From: an uncultured Pseudorhodobacter sp.
GTDB lineage: Bacteria > Pseudomonadota > Alphaproteobacteria > Rhodobacterales > Rhodobacteraceae
Direction of reading: 5' to 3'
Length of the DNA: 64,000 nt
Assembly: GCA_913062925.1 (NCBI GenBank)
Contig: CAJXWJ010000004.1
Location: forward strand, 1-64,000
Positions 25,020 through 34,005 of the stretch are shown here, in pieces. Below the pieces are notes generated by a model. That model was not told the DNA's origin and did not search any database. It saw only the letters and a list, made by a program, of their open reading frames with translations. Every line of letters starts with the position of its first letter. The first letter of the stretch is position 1. A program made the position numbers and the translations under genes.

Positions 25020-25658
25020 ATGTCCGCTATTTTCTCGCCATTGTTTGATGACGCTACGCTTGCATTGGGCCAGTCTTTTACGATCACTTCGGGGATCGCT
25101 GCTGGAACCACTTTGCTCACCCAATCCGGAATTGTCCCTGTTGAAAGCATCGCTGTCGGCGATAAAGTCATCACGCGTGACCGTGGGCTTCAGCCGGTGC
25201 GCTGGGTTGGCGCATGGCAGTTCTTCAACCAAGCAGATGCCGCAGCCGTCCACTTTGCCGCAGGCGCGATGGGCAACCACGAGGCGATTACCCTTGCACC
25301 ACAAACCCGCGTGTTGATCCGCAGCGCCATGGTCAAGGCGCTGTATCGCGAGTCGGAAGTTTTTGCTCTGGCAGGTGATCTGGTCAATGGCACCACGATT
25401 TGCAGCGTGCAGGACTTTGCGCCGATCACCATGGTGCAAATGCTGTTCGATCATCACGAGATTTTGCGCGCCAATGAGATGGAGGTCGAAAGCCTACATC
25501 CAGACCGCGCCTTTGCACATCAGCTTGACGAAGACACCAAATCTGAAATCGACCGGATTTTGCCGAAAACCTCGGCCACCGCGCGGCAAAGCCTTGGGCA
25601 GACCGAACGCACCTGCCTGCAACGCGCCCAGTCGCGGATGTTCTGCGCCTCGCGCTGA
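25020..25658 (+). CDS. Hint_2-type Hint-domain protein
   Basis: SGIAAGTTLLTQSGIVPVESIAVGDKVITRDRGLQPVRWVG...ITLAPQTRVLIRS...GDLVNGTTI...MLFDHHEILRANEMEVESLHPD. Confidence 0.8.
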   Translation: MSAIFSPLFDDATLALGQSFTITSGIAAGTTLLTQSGIVPVESIAVGDKVITRDRGLQPVRWVGAWQFFNQADAAAVHFAAGAMGNHEAITLAPQTRVLIRSAMVKALYRESEVFALAGDLVNGTTICSVQDFAPITMVQMLFDHHEILRANEMEVESLHPDRAFAHQLDEDTKSEIDRILPKTSATARQSLGQTERTCLQRAQSRMFCASR

Positions 25659-25674
25659 ACCCCGCAGCAGATTA

Positions 25675-25706
25675 AAAAAGGCCGCCAAGACTTTGGCGGC
25701 CTTTTG
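25675..25706. terminator. Bidirectional rho-independent terminator
   Basis: AAAAAGGCCGCCAAGACTTTGGCGGCCTTTTG between convergent genes. Confidence 0.85.
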
Positions 25707-25723
25707 CCTATCTGGGCTGCGGC

Positions 25724-26548
25724 CTAGTCGCGCAGCAGCTCGTTGATGCTGGTTTTGCTGCGGGTTTGCGCATCGACCTTTTTCACGATCACCGCGCAAT
25801 AAAGGTTCACGCCGTTCTTGCTGGGCATCGAGCCTGCAACCACAACCGAACCGGCGGGCACTTCGCCATACATCACAGCCCCGGTATCGCGATCAACGAT
25901 CTTGGTCGACTGGCCGATAAACACGCCCATGCCCAGAACCGAGCCTTCGCGGATGATGCAGCCTTCAACCACTTCGGACCGCGCGCCGATAAAGCAGTTG
26001 TCTTCGATGATCGTCGGCCCCGCCTGCATCGGCTCTAGCACGCCGCCAATGCCCACACCGCCCGACAGATGCACGTTCTTGCCGATCTGCGCGCAAGACC
26101 CAACCGTGGCCCAGCCATCCACCATCGAACCTTCGCCAACATAGGCGCCGATATTGACGAAAGACGGCATCAGCACCACGCCCTTGGCGATATAGGCAGA
26201 GCGGCGCACGATCGACCCCGGCACGGCGCGAAAGCCAGCGGCGCGCCAATCGGCCTCGGTCCAGCCCTGAAACTTGGACGGAACCTTGTCCCACCAATTG
26301 GTGCCGCCATTGCTGCCCGAGATTTCATACATATCGGTCAGGCGGAACGACAACAGCACCGCCTTTTTCGCCCATTGATTGACATGCCAATCCGCGCCGC
26401 GCTTTTCCGCCACCCGCAGGCTGCCGGAATCAAGTGCGGTCAGGGTCGCCTCGATGGCGTCGCGGGCCTCGCCTTTGGTGGTCACAGAGATGCTGTCACG
26501 CGCCTCCCAAGCGGCTTCAATCGCGGTTTCAAGTGCTGCGTTCGACAT
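25724..26548 (-). CDS. dapD: 2,3,4,5-tetrahydropyridine-2,6-dicarboxylate N-succinyltransferase
   Basis: [21 protein letters not shown]; hexapeptide repeats [51 protein letters not shown]. Confidence 0.96.
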   Translation of the reverse strand: MSNAALETAIEAAWEARDSISVTTKGEARDAIEATLTALDSGSLRVAEKRGADWHVNQWAKKAVLLSFRLTDMYEISGSNGGTNWWDKVPSKFQGWTEADWRAAGFRAVPGSIVRRSAYIAKGVVLMPSFVNIGAYVGEGSMVDGWATVGSCAQIGKNVHLSGGVGIGGVLEPMQAGPTIIEDNCFIGARSEVVEGCIIREGSVLGMGVFIGQSTKIVDRDTGAVMYGEVPAGSVVVAGSMPSKNGVNLYCAVIVKKVDAQTRSKTSINELLRD

Positions 26549-26676
26549 CTGAAATCTCCTGTTTTGCTGCAAGCCCTATAGCTGCGCCAAAGCCGTCGCG
26601 CAACATGTCAGCACCTATCCAAGCGCCGCCAAACCCGTTAGGCCTTGGGTCCTGCGTAACTTCAAAAGGTGAACCC

Positions 26677-27510
26677 GTGTCCAAGCCAGCCAAACCCGCC
26701 GATAGCCGCTTGCATCCATTCCGCGATTCCGCGCAGGATATGGCGGCGACGCATCGGCTGCCCGACACGCCGCAGACCCGCGCACCCGCCTATCGCTTGG
26801 CCTTTAACGACGCCGATTTCATGACCCGCGAAGAGCTGCGGCCGGTGCGGTTGCAACTTGAACTGCTGAAACCCGACTTGATGCTGGACGAGATGGGCAT
26901 CCGCTCGACCGTGGTGCTGTTTGGCGGCGCGCGCATTCCCGCCCCCGAAGCACAGGCGCAGGCCAAGACCCCGGCTTTGGCCGCGCTCTCGAAATACTAT
27001 GCCGAGGCCCGCCGCTTTGCCCGCATCATCACCGAACGCAGCCTGCTGTCAGATTGCCACGAGAACGTGATCTGCACCGGCGGCGGCCCCGGTGTGATGG
27101 AGGCCGGAAACCGTGGTGCGGCCGATGCGGGCGGCAAGTCGATTGGCCTGAACATCGTGCTGCCGCATGAACAGGCCCCGAACGCCTATGTCACGCCCGA
27201 GCTGTCGTTCAACTTTCACTACTTCGCCATTCGCAAAATGCATTTCCTGATGCGCGCCAAGGCGGTTTGCGTGTTCCCCGGCGGCTTTGGCACTTTGGAC
27301 GAGATGTTTGAAAGCCTGACGCTGATTCAGACCGGGCGGATGAAGCCTATTCCCTTTCTGCTGTTTGGTCGCGCCTTTTGGGAAAAGCTGATTGATTGGC
27401 AGATGCTGGCCGAGGCAGGCACCATCAACGCCGAAGACCTGCGGCTGTTTCAATTTGTCGAAACCGCCGAAGAGGCGCTTGCGGCGATGGACGGCTGGGC
27501 CGCGCGCTAA
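26677..27510 (+). CDS. LOG-family (lysine decarboxylase-like, TIGR00730-type) protein
   Basis: VVLFGGARIPAPE, CTGGGPGVMEAGNRGAADAGGKSIGLNIVLPHEQ, FPGGFGTLDEMFESLTLIQTG. Confidence 0.9.
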   Translation: MSKPAKPADSRLHPFRDSAQDMAATHRLPDTPQTRAPAYRLAFNDADFMTREELRPVRLQLELLKPDLMLDEMGIRSTVVLFGGARIPAPEAQAQAKTPALAALSKYYAEARRFARIITERSLLSDCHENVICTGGGPGVMEAGNRGAADAGGKSIGLNIVLPHEQAPNAYVTPELSFNFHYFAIRKMHFLMRAKAVCVFPGGFGTLDEMFESLTLIQTGRMKPIPFLLFGRAFWEKLIDWQMLAEAGTINAEDLRLFQFVETAEEALAAMDGWAAR

Positions 27511-27815
27511 AACCGCTCGGCGCGCAGCACCTGCGCATCGGTGACAGAGACCACGCCGATGTGACGCTCGACCACGGCAAAGGCGGCCTGAAGCAGGCCG
27601 TCAAGCGCCTCTGGCCGGATCAGGCAGATCACGGCGACCATGCCGGCGCGGCCCAACTGGCCTTCGCGGCTCCATTGCCCCGAACGCCCCGATCCGCCCA
27701 GCACCGGCAGCACGGTAAAGCCTGTCACGCCTGCGGTGATCAAGGCATCTGTCAGGCGCGATTCCATCGGGGCTTCGATGATGATCTCGACCCGCTTTGC
27801 GGCATGGGTTTGCAT
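27507..27815 (-). CDS. PII-like nitrogen-regulatory-fold protein (SbtB-like)
   Basis: AAKRVEIIIEAPMESRLTDALITAGVTGFTVLPVLGGSGRSGQW...MVAVICLIRPEALDGLLQAAFAVVERHIGVVSVTDAQVLR; next to an SbtA-like gene. Confidence 0.8.
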   Translation of the reverse strand: MQTHAAKRVEIIIEAPMESRLTDALITAGVTGFTVLPVLGGSGRSGQWSREGQLGRAGMVAVICLIRPEALDGLLQAAFAVVERHIGVVSVTDAQVLRAERF

Positions 27816-27816
27816 G

Positions 27817-28794
27817 TTAACCTCCGGTCACAGCTTGGGCCACGGCGATGTAAGTCGGAATGCCGAGGGTCAGGTTAAAAGGAAAGGTCACGCCCAGCGA
27901 CAGCGTCAGCGACAACGCGGGGTTGGCCTCGGGCAGCGCCACGCGCATCGCCGCGGGCACTGCGATATAGCTGGCCGAAGCCGCAAGCACCATCAACAGC
28001 GCCAAACCGCCGGTCGACAGCCCCAGCGCCAGCCCGACGCCACAGCCGAATGCGGCGCCAATCACCGGCATGATCACGCCAAAGGCGACAGCGCCAACCG
28101 ACAAGACCCCCTTGGCCCCGCGCAAACCGCGCCCCGCCACAAGCCCCATATCCAGCAAAAACAGGCACAGCACGCCTTGAAACGGCGAGACGATAAAGCT
28201 TTCGATCTTGGCCATGCCGCCCTCGCCCGTGGTCAGCCCGATGGCAAAAGCCCCGACCAGCAGCACAATCGAGCCGTTCAGCAAAATCTCGTGCCACAGC
28301 TTGGCATCCATCCGCGCGCCAGACCCCGAGCGCGCCACCAGCCACAGCGCCGAGACAATCGCTGGTGCCTCCATCGCGGCGGCAACCGCCACCATATAGC
28401 CCTCATAGGCGATGCCCTGCCCGGTCAAAACCGAGGTTGCCGTCACAAAGGTCACAATCGAGATCGAGCCGTAATGCGCCGCCACCGCCGCCGCATCCAG
28501 GGCCGACAGCCGCGTGATCGTGCGCAGCAGCGCATAGGCCACCAGCGGCAGGCCAAACGACAGCACCACACCGCCGATCAAGGTTGCAAACAAATGCCCG
28601 TCAAAGCCATGCGCGGCCACGGCGACCCCACCTTTGAAACCGATGGCAAACAGCAGATACAGCGACATCGCCTTTGCCGCCGCCTCTGGCACCGAAAGAT
28701 CAGATCGCGCCAGCGCCGCCGCAAGGCCCAGCGCAAAGCACAAGATCATTGGGGTCAGCAGGTTTTGCCCTGCCAAGGTCAACATCTGGGTCAT
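27817..28794 (-). CDS. Sodium-dependent bicarbonate transporter family protein (SbtA / DUF897-like)
   Basis: LLTPMILCFALGLAAALARSDLSVPEAAAKAMSLYLLFAIGFKGG...AAHYGSISIVTFVTATSVL...multiple TM helices. Confidence 0.88.
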   Translation of the reverse strand: MTQMLTLAGQNLLTPMILCFALGLAAALARSDLSVPEAAAKAMSLYLLFAIGFKGGVAVAAHGFDGHLFATLIGGVVLSFGLPLVAYALLRTITRLSALDAAAVAAHYGSISIVTFVTATSVLTGQGIAYEGYMVAVAAAMEAPAIVSALWLVARSGSGARMDAKLWHEILLNGSIVLLVGAFAIGLTTGEGGMAKIESFIVSPFQGVLCLFLLDMGLVAGRGLRGAKGVLSVGAVAFGVIMPVIGAAFGCGVGLALGLSTGGLALLMVLAASASYIAVPAAMRVALPEANPALSLTLSLGVTFPFNLTLGIPTYIAVAQAVTGG

Positions 28795-28822
28795 TCAAGC
28801 CTCTGATAAAAGGGAAACGCGC

Positions 28823-29476
28823 TTAAACGCCGACAAAGCCTTCGCGGGCGGGGTCGTATTGCTCCAGCTCGCCCTCGCCGGTATTGGTCCAAAGCCCGTG
28901 CAGCGTCAGGCGGTCATCTTCGACAGCTGCCTTCACAAAGGGGAAGGTCATCAGGTTTTCCAGACTGACCAGCACGGCTTGTTTCTCCAAGGCGGGCAGA
29001 ATTTCGCCCGCAGGCATGCCCTCTACGCGCTGATAGCCCGGCCGCAGAATATCCATCCAGCGGCCGACAAAGCTTGATTTTTCCAGCAGTTCAGGCGCAT
29101 CGCCGCAGCACATGTCATGGCACCCTTTGACGCCGCCGCAGTTGGAATGGCCCAGCACGACAATATGCGCCACCCCCAGCGAGGTGACAGCATATTCCAC
29201 CGCCGCCGAAGTGCCGTGGTATTCGCCATCCGGGTTATAGGGCGGCACCAGATTGGCAACGTTACGGTGAATAAAGAACTCGCCCTCATCCGCGCCAAAG
29301 ATCGAGGTCACATGCACACGGCTGTCACAGCAGGAAATCACCATAGCGCGCGGATGCTGGCCGCTGCTGGCCAGACGACGATACCAGGATTTGTTTTCCA
29401 GATAGGTCGTGGCTTTCCAGCCTTGAAACCTTTGGATCAAATAAGCGGGTAAGGGGCGCGCATGGATCATGATCAT
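28823..29476 (-). CDS. Beta-class carbonic anhydrase
   Basis: AMVISCCDSRVHVTSIFGADEGEFFIHRNVANLVPP...VLGHSNCGGVKG. Confidence 0.95.
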   Translation of the reverse strand: MIMIHARPLPAYLIQRFQGWKATTYLENKSWYRRLASSGQHPRAMVISCCDSRVHVTSIFGADEGEFFIHRNVANLVPPYNPDGEYHGTSAAVEYAVTSLGVAHIVVLGHSNCGGVKGCHDMCCGDAPELLEKSSFVGRWMDILRPGYQRVEGMPAGEILPALEKQAVLVSLENLMTFPFVKAAVEDDRLTLHGLWTNTGEGELEQYDPAREGFVGV

Positions 29477-29609
29477 TATCCTGATTTGAAAAGCGTCCCC
29501 CCAATTATGCTGCAATCGCAGAAAATTCGAGAGGTTAATTTCAGCCAAGGCAACCTTTTCTTCAGCACGACATGGCATCTTCAGCTTGGGTGAGACGAAA
29601 GGGTGTGTA

Positions 29610-29993
29610 ATGACGAATATTGTGACGCTGCGGCCCAAAGAACGGGTGCAGCAAAATGTGGAACCTATTGCAACGATCTACCGCAATCTGGGCACCAGTT
29701 CAGCCGAAGGTGTGGTCACCCGCGCCTTGGGCGAATTGGCGCTGGCGATGTCGGGGCTGGCCGAACAGGTGCGCAGCCATCAGATGAGCGATCTGGCGCA
29801 GCAGTTCCGCCGCTTGGGGCGGATGGCGGAAAACCTTGGCATGGTGTCTTTGGCAACAGTGGCAAGTGATCTGACGATCTGCCTGCACCGCAGCGACGCC
29901 ACCGCCTTTGCTGCGGTCTGGGCACGGCTGTTGCGGATTGCCGAATGCTCACTGGCCTGCGAAACCGATCTTATGGATAAGACGCTGCTCTAA
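29610..29993 (+). CDS. Conserved hypothetical protein
   Basis: MTNIVTLRPKERVQQNVEPIATIYRNLGTSSAEGVVTRALGELALAMSGLAEQVRSHQMSDLAQQFRRLGRMAENLGMVSLA; helical, Hpt-like length. Confidence 0.65.
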   Translation: MTNIVTLRPKERVQQNVEPIATIYRNLGTSSAEGVVTRALGELALAMSGLAEQVRSHQMSDLAQQFRRLGRMAENLGMVSLATVASDLTICLHRSDATAFAAVWARLLRIAECSLACETDLMDKTLL

Positions 29994-30055
29994 GGCAGGC
30001 TCTTGCAGCGCGGCTCAGAAACGCTAGGCTTTGGGCAGTTCTTGAAGGATGCCGC

Positions 30056-31438
30056 ATGCAACCGCTTTTTGCTGACCCGACCGCGCCAAGCCTGCCGTTA
30101 CAAATTGTGCCAAGCGACGGTTTGGCAGAATTTTTGGCCAACCAACCCGCGCCGATCCGCGCTTGGCTGGAACAGTCGCGGTTTAAGGCGGCTTTGGGTG
30201 ATGTTCGGCTGATCCCCGGGGCAGATGGGGTGGCAGGGGCGGTGGTGGGCTTTGGCACCGCACAAGCCCGCGCGCGGCTGCGCTTTGGTCTGGCCAAAGC
30301 GGTGGCCAGCCTGCCCTTAGGCGCTTGGCGAATCGAGGGCGATTTGACCCCCGCCCAGCGCGACGAGGCCGCCTTGGGCTGGCTGTTGGCGCAGTACCGC
30401 TTTGGCCGCTATCGCAGCACCGCCCCCGAACCGATGCCACAGCTGATCGCACCTGCCGGCTGCGATCTGGCCGCCTTGCAAGCCATGGCAGCGGGCGAGT
30501 TTCTGACCCGCGATCTGATCAACACCCCCGCCGCCGACATGGGGCCAGACGAGCTTGCAACCGCGATGGCCGATTTGGCGCAGCGATTTGGCGCAAGCTT
30601 TACCGCCATCACAGGCGAGGCTTTGCGAGAGCAGAACTTCCCGATGATCCACGCGGTCGGTCGCGCCTCGCCGTGCGCGCCGCGCCTGTTGGACCTGCGC
30701 TGGGGCAGCGCTGGGCCGCAGCTGACCTTGGTTGGCAAGGGGGTCTGCTTTGACACTGGCGGGCTGAACATCAAGCCTTCGGCGGGCATGGCGCTGATGA
30801 AGAAAGACATGGGCGGCGCGGCGACGGTCTTGGGTCTTGCGCAGATGATCATGCAGCTTGGCCTGCCGCTGCGGCTGCGGGTGATCGTGGCGGCGGTAGA
30901 AAATGTCATCTCGGGCAATGCGCTGAAACCAAAAGACATTCTAACCTCGCGCAAGGGGCTGACGGTCGAGGTGAACGACACCGACGCCGAAGGCCGCTTG
31001 GTCTTGGCCGATGCGCTGGCCTTGGCCACCGAAGAGCCTTGCGATGTGCTGATCTCGATGGCGACGCTGACGGGGGCGGCACGGGTCGCCGTGGGGCCAG
31101 ACCTTGCGCCCTATTACACCGATGACAGCGCGATGGTGCAGGCGCTTGAGGCCGGCGCGGTTGCGGGCTTTGATCCGGTGTGGCGGCTGCCGTTTCACAC
31201 CCCCTATGAGGCTGTGATCGAACCCGGCATTGCCGATCTGGACAATGCGCCGGGCTATGGCTTTGCGGGGTCGGTGACGGCGGCGCTGTTCCTGCGCCGC
31301 TTCGCCGATCATCCGCGCTATATGCATTTCGACATCTACGGCCATATGCCCACCGATGCCCCCGCACGGCCCAAGGGCGGCGCAGGCCAAGGCGCGCGGG
31401 CGCTGCTGGGCGCACTTCCCGCGATGTTGGGGCTGTGA
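30056..31438 (+). CDS. Leucyl aminopeptidase family protein (M17)
   Basis: VGKGVCFDTGGLNIKPSAGMALMKKDMGGAA...NDTDAEGRLVLADAL. Confidence 0.95.
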   Translation: MQPLFADPTAPSLPLQIVPSDGLAEFLANQPAPIRAWLEQSRFKAALGDVRLIPGADGVAGAVVGFGTAQARARLRFGLAKAVASLPLGAWRIEGDLTPAQRDEAALGWLLAQYRFGRYRSTAPEPMPQLIAPAGCDLAALQAMAAGEFLTRDLINTPAADMGPDELATAMADLAQRFGASFTAITGEALREQNFPMIHAVGRASPCAPRLLDLRWGSAGPQLTLVGKGVCFDTGGLNIKPSAGMALMKKDMGGAATVLGLAQMIMQLGLPLRLRVIVAAVENVISGNALKPKDILTSRKGLTVEVNDTDAEGRLVLADALALATEEPCDVLISMATLTGAARVAVGPDLAPYYTDDSAMVQALEAGAVAGFDPVWRLPFHTPYEAVIEPGIADLDNAPGYGFAGSVTAALFLRRFADHPRYMHFDIYGHMPTDAPARPKGGAGQGARALLGALPAMLGL

Positions 31439-32268
31439 TGGACCGCCGCCTGACGCCCTTTAGCGGCCGCATCGCGCATATCTCGCTGCAAGGCCAGATC
31501 GCGGCCGAAGGCTTTACCGCAGGGCAATTGCGCCAGATCACCTTGCCCTTGGTCGATCTGCTGCAAAGCCCAAATGGCCCGCGCGACCGCCAGCTTTGGC
31601 AGGGCGAGGGCTTTACCGTGATTGATCAGCGCGACGGCCATGCCTTTGGCTTTGCGCAAAAAGACGGCTATTGCGGCTGGCTGCCAATCGCGGCCTTGGG
31701 CGACAGCGCGCCGACGCATTGGCTGGCCGCCCCCGCCAGCCATCTTTACCCCGAACCACGGGTGCAAGCGCGCGAGATCACCAGCCTGCCAATGGGCGCG
31801 CAGCTGCAAGTGCTGGGGCAGAGCGGCAGCTTTGCGCAGACACCGCAGGGGTTTATCCCCGCCTGCCACCTGCTGCCCTTGGGGCACTATCTGCCCGATC
31901 CGGTCGCCGTGGCCGAAAGCCTGCTGGGCAGCCCCTATCTTTGGGGCGGCAATTCGCGAGCGGGGATTGATTGTTCGGGGCTTGTGCAACTGGCGCTGGT
32001 GGCTTGCGGTCTGCCTTCGGCTCCAGATGCCGATTTGCAGCAAAGCCTTGGCCAGCCGCTGACCGAAGACGCGGCCTTGCAGCGCGGCGATCTGCTGTTC
32101 TGGAAAGGTCATGTCGCGATGGTCGTTGATGCGGCGCGGCTGATCCATGCCAATGGGCACACCATGTCGGTGGCCTATGAAGACACCGCCGCCTGCATCG
32201 CGCGGATTTTGGCGGCGGAAGGCAAGCCCGTCAGCCATCGCCGCAGGATTACTCTACGGCGCGAATAA
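31438..32268 (+). CDS. NlpC/P60 family peptidase
   Basis: YLWGGNSRAGIDCSGLVQLAL...GDLLFWKGHVAMVVD...HANGH catalytic Cys/His pattern; translationally adjacent to M17. Confidence 0.92.
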   Translation: MDRRLTPFSGRIAHISLQGQIAAEGFTAGQLRQITLPLVDLLQSPNGPRDRQLWQGEGFTVIDQRDGHAFGFAQKDGYCGWLPIAALGDSAPTHWLAAPASHLYPEPRVQAREITSLPMGAQLQVLGQSGSFAQTPQGFIPACHLLPLGHYLPDPVAVAESLLGSPYLWGGNSRAGIDCSGLVQLALVACGLPSAPDADLQQSLGQPLTEDAALQRGDLLFWKGHVAMVVDAARLIHANGHTMSVAYEDTAACIARILAAEGKPVSHRRRITLRRE

Positions 32269-32596
32269 GCTTTTTCTCAAGCACCCGCAGCACTTGGCCC
32301 AGATCATTGCCGCGCCGCAGGATATAGCCGTCCATGCCGACCACAGAATAAAGCCCCTGCTTGTCACGCAGCTTGGGGCGCTTTTCGATGCGGTAGAGCG
32401 GCGATTCCGCAAAGCGGCGAAACACCGAAAACACCGCCGCCTCGCGCAGAAATGAGATGCCATAGTCGCGCCATTCGCCAGCCGAGACGAACTGCCCGTA
32501 AAGCCGTGTCAACGCGCCAAGCTCTTTGCGATCAAAGGTAACCTGCTCTTGCGGGCTTTCAGGCGATGGGAAAGGGGTTGGCGTTTGTAACGTCAT
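32249..32596 (-). CDS. DUF2794-like protein
   Basis: VTFDRKELGALTRLYGQFVSAGEWRDYGISFLREAAVFSVFRRFAESPLYRIEKRPKLRDKQGLYSVVG. Confidence 0.82.
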   Translation of the reverse strand: MTLQTPTPFPSPESPQEQVTFDRKELGALTRLYGQFVSAGEWRDYGISFLREAAVFSVFRRFAESPLYRIEKRPKLRDKQGLYSVVGMDGYILRRGNDLGQVLRVLEKKLIRAVE

Positions 32597-32717
32597 GGTA
32601 AAAGTCTACGCTGGCTTTGCAAAAAATCAAGCACCGCAGTTTTGCCGCAATAAGACCCTTTTAAAACCACCGGAACTTCAAAAACCCGCCGCCATTCGCC
32701 GGCATAAAGACCTCAGT

Positions 32718-32782
32718 TACAGGTTAACGACCCCGACGGCAGCGACAAAGCCCCCACCGAGTCCTTGCTGTCGGGCCCTGTA
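32718..32782. ncRNA. Candidate structured RNA element (stem-loop), strand unresolved
   Basis: TACAGG (32718-32723) pairs CCTGTA (32777-32782); CCCGACGGCA (32732-32741) pairs TGCTGTCGGG (32766-32775) with one G-U; C-rich loop. Confidence 0.35.
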
Positions 32783-32791
32783 TAAATCAAA

Positions 32792-32820
32792 GGCCCCCGC
32801 CCACACAGGCGGGGGTTTCT
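32792..32820. terminator. Rho-independent terminator-like hairpin
   Basis: CCCCCGCC-CACACA-GGCGGGGG followed by TTTCTTG on +, and CCTTTGATTTAT on -. Confidence 0.7.
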
Positions 32821-32833
32821 TGATTGGCAGGGC

Positions 32834-33826
32834 CTAGCAGAACCCCTCTGCCAAGCGCAATTCGCCCACGGAAAAGCCACGGCAATTGATCTGCGGCGCG
32901 GGCAATCGCTTTTGTGCCATCGGATGAGCGGCATCCAAAGCACCCAGCTTGGCCAGCAGACTGACCAAAACCGCCTCGGAGGCGCGGCCGTTGCCGTCTT
33001 CGATCTTCAGCGCGATGCCCAGTTTTTGTTCGGGCAACATGGCGACAAACACCGCCTCGGCTCCGGTTTTGATCGAAACCTTGCCACCCATCGCCCGCAT
33101 CAGCTCGGTGCAGGCCCGGCCCTCGCCTGCGACCAGATCAGGATGCGCCGCCATCGCGTCGCGCAGCCGTGCCATCGCGCGCTGACGGCTGTTGCCACCC
33201 TCGCGCGCAGCAGCAAAAGCGCCCATCGCGCGGGCAAGCCCCGCCACCGACATCGCAAAGTTTGGCGCCGAACAACCGTCAATGCCGTAGCCTGCCACGC
33301 TCTCGCCGGTCACTTCTTCGGTCGCGGCGCGAATGGCGCGCTGCAAGGGGTGGTCAATCTCGGTATATTCCGAACCGCCCTTCAGATGTTTATTCGCGGT
33401 CAAAAAGCCCGAATGCTTGCCCGAGCAGTTGTTGTGCAACTGGCAGGGCGCATCATTGGCGCGGATCAGACGGTCGCGCTCGGTGCGGTCATAGGGTTCA
33501 TGCGAGCCACAGCGCAGATCGGCCTCGCCCAGCCCCAGATCCGCCAGCCAGCGCCCCGCCATATCGACATGCAGATGCGCGCCCTGATGGCTGGCGCAAG
33601 ACAGCGCGATATGCGCATCGCTTAGACCCGCCGCATCGGCAGCCCCGCTTTCCAGCAGCGGCAGCGCTTGGATCATTTTGCAGGACGATCGCGGGAAGAT
33701 CACGCGCTCTGGATCACCCCAGGATTGCACGATCTGCCCCGCTTCGTCGCAAATCACCACATGCCCGCGATGGGTGCTTTCCAGCAGCCCCCCGCGCCAA
33801 AGTTGCACCAATTCTGCCGCCGCCAT
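32834..33826 (-). CDS. Asparaginase (L-asparaginase II-like)
   Basis: ELVQLWRGGLLESTHRGHVVICDEAGQIVQSWGDPERVIFPRSSCKMIQALPLLESGAADA...CSGKHSGFL...GYGIDGCSAPNFAMS. Confidence 0.92.
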   Translation of the reverse strand: MAAAELVQLWRGGLLESTHRGHVVICDEAGQIVQSWGDPERVIFPRSSCKMIQALPLLESGAADAAGLSDAHIALSCASHQGAHLHVDMAGRWLADLGLGEADLRCGSHEPYDRTERDRLIRANDAPCQLHNNCSGKHSGFLTANKHLKGGSEYTEIDHPLQRAIRAATEEVTGESVAGYGIDGCSAPNFAMSVAGLARAMGAFAAAREGGNSRQRAMARLRDAMAAHPDLVAGEGRACTELMRAMGGKVSIKTGAEAVFVAMLPEQKLGIALKIEDGNGRASEAVLVSLLAKLGALDAAHPMAQKRLPAPQINCRGFSVGELRLAEGFC

Positions 33827-34005
33827 GGTCATCTCCCTCACTTATGCGCGATTTTCTGCCCGTTTCGGCCCTGTAGGGCTTTCGCGGATCGTCATTTTCC
33901 GGTTATGCATGGCATATCGAGTGTAAGAGGTTCGCGCTATATCAAAAACCGCAACAAGCGGCGATGGCACGGGCACAGGCAACACGGCTTGGAGGCTGTA
34001 ACGAC

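Noticed and set aside
25020-25658. Active intein or hedgehog-like autoprocessing protein
   Set aside because: Catalytic Cys and conserved His positions appear substituted; only the Hint-like fold is supported
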